From Limanda limanda (taxonomy: Eukaryota; Chordata; Actinopteri; Pleuronectiformes; Pleuronectidae), in NCBI RefSeq assembly GCF_963576545.1, contig NC_083648.1, positions 18,399,154 through 18,463,153 on the forward strand: a stretch of 64,000 bases of DNA. The letters are read 5' to 3'. The notes under the pieces were generated by a model that ran no database searches, had not been told where the DNA came from, and saw only the letters and a program-made list of their open reading frames with translations. Numbering within the stretch: the stretch's first letter is position 1; every line of letters begins with the position of its first letter. Positions 1 to 13,100 of the stretch are shown in pieces. Made by a program: the position numbers and the translations under genes.

Positions 1-908
1 AAAAATCAGGGGCACTAAAAAAAATTCTGTTAGTACATACACAACTTAAAATATCTAAATTTATGAGGTGGTATTTTGACTGTGCAAAATGGGGACCGAA
101 GAAAAAACGGGTAGGTATGGCTGATGGGGACCTTATTTACATATCATTTGCATGACTCACACAACTTGTCATAAGACTGATGGGGACCTTGCTTCAATAA
201 CGCATTATTACATATATATATATATTACTACTGATACTGTAAGTCCTTCCATTATTACATTTGTTAGAGCAGTTTGTTTAGTCTAAACCAAAGAAGAAAA
301 ATCAATCTTGGCTCAGTTGTTGATAGATAATGTAGCGATATAACATGAGGCCTTTAAATGGTGATAGGGATGCAAAGCATCACTTTGCACAGAACATCTT
401 GCTGTTAATGAACTCTGCCTTACAATGAAGCAGAATTTGATAGGACTATTAGTGTTATGCGGTTGAAGTGAATATTAACATATCAAACAGTGACATCTAT
501 CTACATCCGTACAAAGAATAAATCTTATTCAGTCAAATTTGTAAGATATTTTTAATTACAGCCAACTGCAGAGCAACAGCTTACTGCTATTCAATCACTT
601 TCAAAATATTTGGTCGAATGAAAGACAAAATTCAAGTTATCTGAGTTTTAGGGAAAGACAGGATTTTTTGTAAACAAATAAAATCTCAAGTTTTACTGAT
701 CCTTCCTTTTAACATAACTCTTTTAGTAAAAAAAAATATATATATATATATATTTTAGAATTTAAAATAACAAAAATGTTGGCTATTATTGGCACTTCAG
801 AACAGAACAATGAAATACATTTTTTTTAAATGCCTTAGTCATAGTAAATATACATTTTCAGTAGACCAAGTTAGTATCTGCCATACCAGATAGGTGGTAA
901 TCTTCCTA
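1..908. other. 3' flank of the KMT5A-like gene, no gene seen
   Basis: AT-rich sequence without a supportable gene. It contains short (TA)n runs near 215 and 737, and three GGGGACC motifs near 91, 126 and 182 that echo the motif of the intronic minisatellite further right. A minus-strand ATTAAA at 551-556 could be the poly(A) signal of the upstream gene, but this is weak. Confidence 0.5.
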
Positions 909-1132
909 TTATTTACTAAATTTCCTCTTGTTGGCTGTAATGCGGTTATATATGTAGAATTTCACATTCTGCCAGCTCCGGTCATTAAGAGCTTCTGGTT
1001 CAGCTCTTATACACTTCTCACAGTCAAACTTTGCTGGAACAATACAAGATGTGATGAATCGATTCATGTGGCTTTCCACTGCCTCCACCTCTGTCTGCTT
1101 CCAGGGTGTTTTCTTCTTTTGGGCAGTTGTAC
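909..1132 (-). CDS. KMT5A-like gene, last coding exon (C-terminal Cys domain)
   Basis: Acceptor CTTAAAG|GTACAAC completes Gly, then TTAQKKKTPWKQTEVEAVES, DCEKCIRAEPEAL, SWQNVKFYIYNRITAN and the stop codon at 911-909. From memory this block ends many multicopy teleost finger proteins; its function is unknown to me. Phase 1 in matches the previous donor. The open frames on the plus strand here are shadows. Confidence 0.72.
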
Positions 1133-4100
1133 CTTTAAGTGGTCAGAAAAACAAATTTGTAATGACAAAGTGTGTAAGAGTTATAATCCAAAGTTACAAG
1201 TTCTGTACAGTATAAACTAGCTTCTACAGTATAAGAAAACTAATTTATACAATTACATTGCCAAGAAAACACTGATTTGTGCATTCTGCCTGAAATGGTC
1301 AGTGGGAAAGAGGATTTTGATTCCATTTTCTTATAAGCTGTACATGCTGTGTTATATTAAAAAATAAACTGTTAATTCTGGTCACTGACATGGACTCACA
1401 TTTACTGACATCAATTTCTCAAAATTGTCATGAAGACAATAATGTATTTATAAAATGTTGGATCTGTTGGATAAATAAACACAATGTACCCATTCACTCA
1501 TTAATCTAACTAAATATGGATTTGTGAGTACCCAGGACAGGTGGTTGGTATAGGGGCTAGTTGTTGTTTGTATGTTTATACTATTAAAACTGTTACTGTT
1601 ATGAGTCCTACTTTAAGCACCTAATAGACTATAGAATCAGCCTAAAAACCCTTTATCAGACTATTGCAGGCCTGAATATACAGATAAAACTAAATTAAAT
1701 GGGTGCAGCAACAGTTATGCGGCAAAGTATTGGTGGCAACATCTTAAATGGGCAACACCGAAAACAGACTCTGATCTGGTCTTTTTTTTATGACTGCTAT
1801 CTAACAAATTTGGCAATTTCTATATATTTCTAATATCCATGAAAGAAGCAAACATAATAAATACTGACATTAAAAAGACAAGAGGTACTACATGTCAAAC
1901 GTTTACCTTTTGAGGAAGGCCTCATCGTACTGACTGGTTTTGGTTTATTGGGTGGTTGTGGCTGCATTTCATTCCTCTCAGTGGGAGGAAGTGACTCCTC
2001 TGCTGGTGGTGCTATAAAAGAAAAAAAAAAGAAGTAAAACTTTAACAACATTTTCCAGGGACAATTTTTAAATGACAAAAATATTAATTAACAGCTTTAA
2101 CATGGTCGGGGATTTGAAGGTGTGCTGTTTCTTTTTCTGTTCCCATATGGCTGCTATGACACATTTTAAAACATTTGGACATTTCTATAATTAAAACACT
2201 AACAATTCATATAAAGAAAGAAGCATACATAATCAATACTGACATACAAAAGATAAAAGAGAAGTGTCATGAGTTCACCTATTGAGGAAGGCCTCATTCT
2301 GCAGGATTCTGAAGGTACCTCATCACTTGATGAGTATGGATTTTGTCTCTTGGGTGGTTGTGGCAGCATTTCATCCCTTTCGGTATGAGGAAATGTCTCC
2401 TCTGTATGTGGTTCTATGAAAAAACAAAAAAAGAATTTCACTTTAAAGACATATATGTACTACAGAATAATGATAATACAAAATTGAAAATTCAGTTTAA
2501 TTAATAAAAGTGTATTCAACCATTCAAGTGTTGAATACACTTGTATTTAAACTACATATTATTAAAAAGATGAATAAATAATGTTTGTTAATTTTTATTT
2601 TCGATTGATTTCGAGATAAATGTGCGTGTCAATGGGTGAATGACAAAGCTGTACTGTAAAGCACTTAGTGGTCTTCAATTATATCACACAAACATCAGTG
2701 TAACCATGCGAAATGAATAAATGATAAACAAAAACAAACAAAAAAGTGAAATAAAATAACATACCATTTGGATCTATTCCAATTTCATCCAACCCTTTAG
2801 GCGGTCGTGGCACGAGTTTTCCCTTTCCGTACTCCATAACTGCTGCATTGTGAGCAAAGTTTCCTCTGTTGCCAATATAATCCAGGTGTCTTTTTTTCTC
2901 TTTGGAACCTTTTGGAAAGCTTAGAGCTTTAGCCACATCTGATTTATCTTCATGTGCACGCTCTAGATGCCTTGCAATTTTTGAAATAGGCTTACTGCAA
3001 TACAAGCAATAATGTTTTTTGTCATACACACCCTTCCCACCTTTTTTTTAAATGAACTGACAACGACGCTGTCGTTTATGGTCTGACTTGAACAGGGTTC
3101 TTCTACTGCTCTGGGGGCTTCAGGTGTAATGTTGTGACTGTCCAAAATCATGTTGTCTGGTGTTGTAGAATCGCAGACAGGGGGGCCTATTGAGCTATCC
3201 GGATCACTGTCACTTTTGGTACCTGGTACGTAGTCATCTGCACTATCTGATGACGAATCAAATAGCTCAGAATCTTCCAGATCTGTGTCTTTCATCTAAA
3301 AAAATTAATGAAAACATTATAAATATGTAGAGCTGTAATGGTTAGATTAGAAATTAGTCAGTAACCTAACAGAACCAAATTAAAATCAGTGTTGATGTAT
3401 CAATTAAACCATCATCTCATTTGGCTGTTTTGCAAGTTTTGTTTCATAATTTGTTTATTTTAGCAGTTTATATTAATAATAAACAGGGTATTTTGACTGT
3501 TCTGAAAAAAATAAGATTATATCAACTTGCATCAACTTGAAAAAATTGATGTTCAACTTAAAGTGATTATTTTTTACAGACTACATTATATATATTGTTA
3601 AATTATAATCCACTGAATTATTGGAAGTTATTTGTGAATGATGTCAACTCACAGTAAGTACTTACCAGAATACTTTTAGTCCGTCTTAGTTTTGGTACAA
3701 AAGTCTCAGTTTCATTTTCGAACTCTGTAATCTGTAAATAAAGGCACATGCACAATAAATAATATAGTAAAGTACATATAAGAATATTTGAGACCAAAGT
3801 TGTGTCTGCTCTGCTAAACTAAGTCTGAATTCACAATCTACAAAAAATACATTTCATACATTTTACACACAACATTATAGTTCATTGTGGGGACCAGTTT
3901 TATCTAACTTTTCAAAAGTTACAACTTGCACACTGTCAGAAGGTGTTTTGTGGGGACCTCGTGACTCCAAACTGTAGAGTGATAATTTATCAAGAAAGAA
4001 ACAACTGTGAAGTTTGAAATCTACCATGAATATACCTCTAACACTAACCTTCAAGATGTATGACTTGAAATGTGATTGTATACCAATTTACATTACTTCT

Positions 4101-7100
4101 GACCAGTGAAGCTCTTTCTCGTTCACACAACTTAACACAGGCTTTGTGGGGACATTTTACACACAACATTATAGTTCATTGTGGGGACCAGTTTTATCTA
4201 ACTTTTCAACAGTTACAACTTGCACACTGTCAGAAGGTGTCTTGTGGGGACCTCGCGACTCCAAAATGTAGAGTGATAATTTATCAAGAAAGAAAATACT
4301 GTGAGGTTTGAAATCTAGCATGAATATAGCTCTAACACTAACCTTCAAGATGTATGACTTGAAATGTCATTGTATACCAATTTACATTACTTCTGACCAG
4401 TGAAGCTCTTTCTCGTTCACACAACTTAACACAGGCTTTGTGGGGACATTTTACACACAACATTATAGTTCATTGTGGGGACCAGTTTAATCTTACTTTT
4501 CAAAAACAGTTTGTACTTGCACACTGTCAGAAGGTGTTTTGTGGGGACCTCGTGACTCCAAAATGTAGAGTGATAATTTATCAAGAAAGAAAATACTGTG
4601 AGGTTTGAAATCTAGCATGAATATAGCTCTAACACTAACCTTCAAGATGTATGACTTGAAATGTCATTGTATACCAATTTACAATACTTCTGACCAGTGA
4701 AGCTCTTTCTCGTTCACACAACTTAACACAGGCTTTGTGGGGACATTTTACACACAACACTAAAGTTCCTTGTGGGGACCAGTTTTATCTTACTTTTCAA
4801 AAACAGTTTGTACTTGCACACTCTCAGAAGGTGTTTTGTGGTTGCACACTGTCAGAAGGTGTCTTGTGGGGACCTCGTGACTCCAAAATGTAGAGTGATA
4901 ATTTAACAAGAAAGAAAATACTTTGAGGTTTGAAATCTAGCATGAATATAGCTCTAACACTAACCTCCAATATGTATGACTTGAAATGTCATTGTATACC
5001 AATTTACAATACTTCTGACCAGTGAAGCTCTTTCTCGTTCACACAACTTAACACAGGCTTTGTGGGGACATTTTACACACAACATTATAGTTCATTGTGG
5101 GGACCAGTTTTACCTAATTGTTCACACACAGTTTCTACACGAACTCTGAACATAGAGTGACAAAATAATGAAAAAATAGTGATGGACGTGAACTTACCTC
5201 TTCAGGTGTGGTCTTTGGCGCAAAGGCACCATCTATCAGACTCTCTGAGTGGACAGGATCAGAGTCATCCTCCTCCATGGTGTCAACAGTGATGCTGGTC
5301 GTCTGTAACAACAAATTGTATGACTATTTCAAGAAATTTAAACATAAGAGACTAATGGTTCATTCAATGTATATAATACATTGACATTCAAAAAGACTGA
5401 CCATTGAGATTTTACCTCTAAAATGAGAAACACCCTGTTATTAACATAAAACAAACTCCAGAGAAAAGAAGCTTGAATTAATTTTCAACTATTTCTTCCT
5501 GCCCAGCCAAGCTCTATCTCGTTCACACAATTTAAATAAAACAGGCTTTGTGGGGACATTTTACACACAACATTATAGTTCATTGTGGGGACCAGTTTTA
5601 TCTAACTTTTGAAAAACAGTTTTTACTTGCACACTCTCAGAAAGTGTTTTGTGGTTGCACACTGTCAGAAGGTGTGTTGTGGGGACCTCGTGACTCCAAA
5701 ATGTAGAGTGATAATTTAACAAGAAAGAAAATACTGTGAGGTTTGAAATCAGGCATGAATATAGCTCTAACACGAACCTTCAAGATGTATGACTTGAAAT
5801 GTCATTGTATACCAATTTACATTACTTCTGACCAGTGAAGCTCTTTCTCGTTCACACAACTTAACACAGGCTTTGTGGGGACATTTTACACACAACATTA
5901 AAGTTCATTGTGGGGACCAGTTTTGTCTAACTTTTCAAAAACAGTTTTTACTTGCACACTCTCAGAAGGTGTTTTGTGGTTACACACTGTCAGAAGGTGT
6001 CTTGTGGGGACCTCGTGACTCCAAAATGTAGAGTGATAATTTATCAAGAAAGAAAATACTGTGAGGTTTGAAATCTAGCATGAATATAGCTCTAACACTA
6101 ACCTTCAAGATGTATGACTTGAAATGTCATTGCATACCAAATTACATTACTTCTGAGCAGTGAAGCTCTTTCTCGTTCACACAACTTAACACAGGCTTTG
6201 TGGGGACATTTTACACACAACATTATAGTTCATTGTGGGGACCAGTTTTATCTAACTTTTCAAAAACAGTATGTACTTGCACACTGTCAGAAGGTGTTTT
6301 GTGGGGACCTCGTGACTCCAAAATGTAGAGTGATAATTTACTAAGAAAGAAAATACTGTGAGGTTTGAAATCTAGCATGAATATACCTCTAACACTAACC
6401 TTCAAGATGTATGACTTGAAATGTCATTGTATACCAATTTACATTACTTCTGACCAGTGAAGCTCTTTCTCGTTCACACAACTTAACACAGGCTTTGTGG
6501 GGACATTTTACACACAACATTAAAGTTCATTGTGGGGACCAGTTTTATCTAACTTTTCAAAAACAGTTTTTACTTGCACACTCTCAGAAGGTGTTTTGTG
6601 GTTACACACTGTCAGAAGGTGTCTTGTGGGGACCTCGTGACTCCAAAATGTAGAGTGATAATTTAACAAGAAAGAAAATACTGTGAGGTTTGAAATCTAG
6701 CATGAATATAGCTCTAACACCAACCTTCAAGATGTATGACTTGAAATGTCATTGTATACCAATTTACATTACTTCTGACCAGTGAAGCTCTTTCTCGTTC
6801 ACACAACTTAACACAGGCTTTGTGGGGACATTTTACACACAACACTAAAGTTCATTGTGGGGACCAGTTTTATCTAACTTTTCAAAAACAGTTTTTACTT
6901 GCACACTATCAGAAAGTGTTTTGTGGTTACACACTGTCAGAAGGTGTCTTGTGGGGACCTCGTGACTCCAAAATGTAGAGTGATAATTTAACAAGAAATA
7001 AAATACTGTGAGGTTAGAAATCTAGCATGAATATAGCTCTAACACTAACCTTCAAGATGTATGACTTGAAATGTCATTGTATACCAATTTACATTACTTC

Positions 7101-10100
7101 TGACCAGTGAAGCTCTTTCTCGTTCACACAACTTAACACAGGCTTTGTGGGGACATTTTACACACAACATTAAAGTTCATTGTGGGGACCAGTTTTATCT
7201 AACTTTTCAAAAACAGTTTTTACTTGCACACTCTCAGAAGGTGTTTTGTGGTTACACACTGTCAGAAGGTGTCTTGTGGGGACCTCGTGACTCCAAAATG
7301 TAGAGTGATAATTTAACAAGAAAGAAAATACTGTGAGGTTTGAAATCTAGCATGAATATAGCTCTAACACCAACCTTCAAGATGTATGACTTGAAATGTC
7401 ATTGTATACCAATTTACATTACTTCTGACCAGTGAAGCTCTTTCTCGTTCACACAACTTAACACAGGCTTTGTGAGGCATTTTACACACAACACTAAAGT
7501 TCATTGTGGGGACCAGTTTTATCTAACTTTTCAAAAACAGTTTTTACTTGCACACTATCAGAAAGTGTTTTGTGGTTACACACTGTCAGAAGGTGTCTTG
7601 TGGGGACCTCGTGACTCCAAAATGTAGAGTGATAATTTAACAAGAAATAAAATACTGTGAGGTTAGAAATCTAGCATGAATATAGCTCTAACACTAACCT
7701 TCAAGATGTATGACTTGAAATGTCATTGTATACCAATTTACATTACTTCTGACCAGTGAAGCTCTTTCTCGTTCACACAACTTAACACAGGCTTTGTGGG
7801 GACATTTTACACACAACATTATAGTTCATTGTGGGGACCAGTTTTATCTTACTTTTCAAAAACAGTTTGTACTTGCACACTGTCAGAAGGTGTTTTGTGG
7901 GGACCTCGTGACTCCAAAATGTAGAGTGATAATTTATCAAGAAAGAAAATACTGTGAGGTTTGAAATCTAGCATGAATATAGCTCTAACACTAACCTTCA
8001 AGATGTATGACTTGAAATGTCATTGTATACCAATTTACAATACTTCTGACCAGTGAAGCTCTTTCTCGTTTACACAACTTAACACAGGCTTTGTGGGGAC
8101 ATTTTACACACAACATTATAGTTCATTGTGGGGACCAGTTTTACCTAATTTTTCACACACAGTTTGTACTTGCACACTGTCAGAAGGTGTCTTGTGGGGA
8201 CCTCGTGACTCCAAAATGTAGAGTGATAATTTAACAAGAAAGAAAATACTTTGAGGTTTGAAATCAAGCATGAATATAGCTCTAACACCAACCTTCAAGA
8301 TGTATGACTTGAAATGTCATTGTATACCAATTTACAATACTTCTGACCAGTGAAGCTCTTTCTCGTTCACACAACTTAACACAGGCTTTGTGGGGACATT
8401 TTACACACAACATTAAAGTTCATTGTGGGGACCAGTTTTTCTAACTTTTCAAAAACAGTTTTTACTTGCACACTCTCAGAAGGTGTTTTGTGGTTACACA
8501 CTGTCAGAAGGTGTCTTGTGGGGACCTCGTGACTCCAAAATGTAGAGTGATTATTTATCAAGAAAGAAAATACTGTGAGGTTTGAAATCTAGCATGAATA
8601 TAGCTCTAACACTAACCTTCAAGATGTATGACTTGAAATGTCATTGTATACCAATTTACATTACTTCTGAGCAGTGAAGCTCTTTCTCGTTCACACAACT
8701 TAACACAGGCTTTGTGGGGACATTTTACACACAACATTATAGTTCATTGTGGGGACCAGTTTTACCTAATTGTTCACACACAGTTTCTACACGAACTCTG
8801 AACATAGAGTGACAAAATAATGAAAAAATAGTGATGGACGTGAACTTACCTCTTCAGGTGTGGTCTTTGGCGCAAAGGCACCATCTATCAGACTCTCTGA
8901 GTGGACAGGATCAGAGTCATCCTCCTCCATGGTGTCAACAGTGATGCTGGTCGTCTGTAACAACAAATTGTATGACTATTTCAAGAAATTTAAACATAAG
9001 AGACTAATGGTTCATTCAATGTATATAATACATTGACATTCAAAAAGACTGACCATTGAGATTTTACCTCTAAAATGAGAAACACCCTGTTATTAACATA
9101 AAACAAACTCCAGAGAAGAGAAGCTTGAATTAATTTTCAACTATTTCTTCCTGTCCAGCCAAGCTCTATCTCGTTCACACAATTTAAATAAAACAGGCTT
9201 TGTGGGGACATTTTACACACAACATTATAGTTCATTGTGAGGACCAGTTTTATCTAACTTTTCAAAAACAGTATGTACTTGCACACTGTCAGAAGGTGTT
9301 TTGTGGGGACCTCTTGACTCCAAAATGTAGAGTGATAATTTATCAAGAAAGAAAATACTGTGAGGTTTGAAATCTAGCATGAATATAGCTCTAACACTAA
9401 CCTTCAAGATGTATGACTTGAAATGTCATTGTATACCAATTTACATTACTTCTGACCAGTGAAGCTCTTTCTCGTTCACACAACTTAACACAGGCTTTGT
9501 GGGGACATTTTACACACAACATTAAAGTTCATTGTGGGGACCAGTTTTATCTAACTTTTCAAAAACAGTTTGTACTTGCACACTGTCAGAAGGTGTTTTG
9601 TGGGGACCTCGTGACTCCAAAATGTAGAGTGATAATTTATCAAGAAAGAAAATACTGTGAGGTTTGAAATCTAGCATGAATATAGCTCTAACATTAACCT
9701 TCAAGATGTATGACTTGAAATGTCATTGTATACCAATTTACATTACTTCTGACCAGTGAAGCTCTTTCTCGTTCACACAACTTAACACAGGCTTTGTGGG
9801 GACATTTTACACACAACATTAAAGTTCATTGTGGGGACCAGTTTTATCTAACTTTTCAAAAACAGTTTTTACTTGCACACTCTCAGAAGGTGTTTTGTGG
9901 TTACACACTGTCAGAAGGTGTCTTGTGGGGACCTTGTGACTCCAAAATGTAGAGTGATAATTTAACAAGAAAGAAAATACTGTGAGGTTTGAAATCTAGC
10001 ATGAATATAGCTCTAACACTAACCTTCAAGATGTATGACTTGAAATGTCATTGTATACCAATTTACAATACTTCTGACCTGTGAAGCTCTTTCTTGTTCA

Positions 10101-13100
10101 CACAACTTAACACATGCTTTGTGGGGACATTTTACACATAACATTATACTTCATTGTGGGGACCAGTTTTATCTAACTTTTCAAAAACAGTATGTACTTG
10201 CACACTGTCAGAAGGTGTTTTGTGGGGACCTCGTGACTCCAAAATGTAGAGTGATAATTTATCAAGAAAGAAAATACTGTGAGGTTTGAAATCTAGCATG
10301 AATATAGCTCTAACACTAACCTTCAAGATGTATGACTTGAAATGTCATTGTATACCAATTTACATTACTTCTGACCAGTGAAGCTCTTTCTCGTTCACAC
10401 AACTTAACACAGGCTTTGTGGGGACATTTTACACACAACACTAAAGTTCATTGTGGGGACCAGTTTTATCTAACTTTTCAAAAACAGTTTTTACTTGCAC
10501 ACTATCAGAAAGTGTTTTGTGGTTACACACTGTCAGAAGGTGTCTTGTGGGGACCTCGTGACTCCAAAATGTAGAGTGATAATTTAACAAGAAAGAAAAT
10601 ACTGTGAGGTTAGAAATCTAGCATGAATATAGCTCTAACACTAACCTTCAAGATGTATGACTTGAAATGTCATTGTATACCAATTTACATTACTTCTGAC
10701 CAGTGAAGCTCTTTCTCGTTCACACAACTTAACACAGGCTTTGTGGGGACATTTTACACACAACATTATAGTTCATTGTGGGGACCAGTTTTATCTTACT
10801 TTTCAAAAACAGTTTGTACTTGCACACTGTCAGAAGGTGTTTTGTGGGGACCTCGTGACTCCAAAATGTAGAGTGATAATTTATCAAGAAAGAAAATACT
10901 GTGAGGTTTGAAATCTAGCATGAATATAGCTCTAACACTAACCTTCAAGATGTATGACTTGAAATGTCATTGTATACCAATTTACAATACTTCTGACCAG
11001 TGAAGCTCTTTCTCGTTTACACAACTTAACACAGGCTTTGTGGGGACATTTTACACACTACATTAAAGTTCATTGTGGGGACCAGTTTCATCTAACTTTT
11101 CAAAAACAGTTTTTACTTGCACACTCTCAGAAGGTGTTTTGTGGTTACACACTGTCAGAAGGTGTCTTGTGGGGACCTCGTGACTCCAAAATGTAGAGTG
11201 ATAATTTATCAAGAAAGAAAACACTGTGAGGTTTGAAATCTAGCATGAATATAGCTCTAACACTAACCTTCAAGATGTATGACTTGAAATGTCATTGTAT
11301 ACCAATTTACATTACTTCTGACCAGTGAAGCTCTTTCTCGTTCACACAACTTAACACAGGCTTTGTGGGGACATTTTACACACAACACTAAAGTTCATTG
11401 TGGGGACCAGTTTTATCTAACTTTTCAAAAACAGTTTTTACTTGCACACTATCAGAAAGTGTTTTGTGGTTACACACTGTCAGAAGGTGTCTTGTGGGGA
11501 CCTCGTGACTCCAAAATGTAGAGTGATAATTTAACAAGAAAGAAAATACTGTGAGGTTAGAAATCTAGCATGAATATAGCTCTAACACTAACCTTCAAGA
11601 TGTATGACTTGAAATGTCATTGTATACCAATTTACATTACTTCTGACCAGTGAAGCTCTTTCTCGTTCACACAACTTAACACAGGCTTTGTGGGGACATT
11701 TTACACACAACATTATAGTTCATTGTGGGGACCAGTTTTATCTTACTTTTCAAAAACAGTTTGTACTTGCACACTGTCAGAAGGTGTTTTGTGGGGACCT
11801 CGTGACTCCAAAATGTAGAGTGATAATTTATCAAGAAAGAAAATACTGTGAGGTTTGAAATCTAGCATGAATATAGCTCTAACACTAACCTTCAAGATGT
11901 ATGACTTGAAATGTCATTGTATACCAATTTACAATACTTCTGACCAGTGAAGCTCTTTCTCGTTTACACAACTTAACACAGGCTTTGTGGGGACATTTTA
12001 CACACTACATTAAAGTTCATTGTGGGGACCAGTTTCATCTAACTTTTCAAAAACAGTTTTTACTTGCACACTCTCAGAAGGTGTTTTGTGGTTACACACT
12101 GTCAGAAGGTGTCTTGTGGGGACCTCGTGACTCCAAAATGTAGAGTGATAATTTATCAAGAAAGAAAACACTGTGAGGTTTGAAATCTAGCATGAATATA
12201 GCTCTAACACTAACCTTCAAGATGTATGACTTGAAATGTCATTGTATACCAATTTACATTACTTCTGACCATTGAAGCTCTTTCTCATTCACATAACTTA
12301 ACACAGGCTTTGTGGGGACATTTTACACCCAACATTATAGTTCATTGTGGGGACCAGTTTAACCTAATTGTTCACACACAGTTTCTACACGAACTCTGAA
12401 CATAGAGTAACAAAATAATGAAAAAATAGTGATGGACATGAACTTACCTCTTCAGGTGTGGTCTTTGGCGCAAAGGCACCATCTATCAGACTCTCTGAGT
12501 GGACAGGATCAGAGTCATCCTCCTCCATGGTGTCAACAGTGATGCTGGTCGTCTGTAAACAAAAGTAAAACGTTCCAAACATTAACTTCTATTATATTGT
12601 AATATTTCTATTCAGACAAAGTTTTCAGATTACATCCATGTCATAAGCGAGACTGAATACATTTAGAATATGACCCTGATTCTTTACCATATAAAGTAAT
12701 AGCATTTCAATGCTTTGTACTTATGCCCGAACCCATTTCGCCCCTTCTCCCTAACCCTATCCCTTGTTTTACAGGGTTATCTTGCCCCTTGAAACAGTTA
12801 TAAGGGGTAGTGGTTGAAATCTTCCCCATCAAATTGGGACAGCCCTTCAAGAGCCATTACATAATCAGTGGTCATCGCAAAAACCCGCCACGTCATCAGT
12901 AGTATTCGATTTAAACAGAAGCGACAAAAGGTTTTCCTGGAGATGTCATTGTAAAAACATTGTTGAGATCCTAAATTAACCAAAGCTATTGCTTGCAGTC
13001 ACTAAAGTGACAAACCTATAATATCATAATCTCATCTATGCTAATGCAGGTGAATCAATGACATTTCCATTCATCCAATGGAAATTGAAAAGCTTGGACA

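Larger units (their letters stand above)
3866..12415. repeat. TGTGGGGAC minisatellite array, about 26 units, interrupted by exon copies
   Basis: Tandem units of 297 bp (short) or about 325 bp (long), the long form carrying an extra block with a second TGTCAGAAGGTGT. Each unit holds TGTGGGGAC up to three times: before ATTTTACACAC, before CAGTTTTATC and before CTCGTGACTCC. Unit starts can be followed at about 4145, 4439, 4737, 5062, 5550 and onward to about 12312. One unit near 7471 has lost the first GGGGAC. The array occupies three introns of the KMT5A-like gene and surrounds the triplicated exon. Recurrent 60-residue frames on the minus strand come from the unit itself and are not genes. Confidence 0.92.

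Noticed and set aside
5573..10326. Repeated minus-strand frames of about 60 residues in the minisatellite
   Set aside because: They recur because the 297-bp unit recurs, show no domain, and lie in introns of the same-strand gene.
3866..12415. CRISPR-like array
   Set aside because: The repeats are 297-325 bp tandem units without unique spacers, in a eukaryotic intron.
12798..12983. Minus-strand frame between SET exons and the acidic exon
   Set aside because: Not bounded by usable splice sites in phase and located in a repeat-like stretch.
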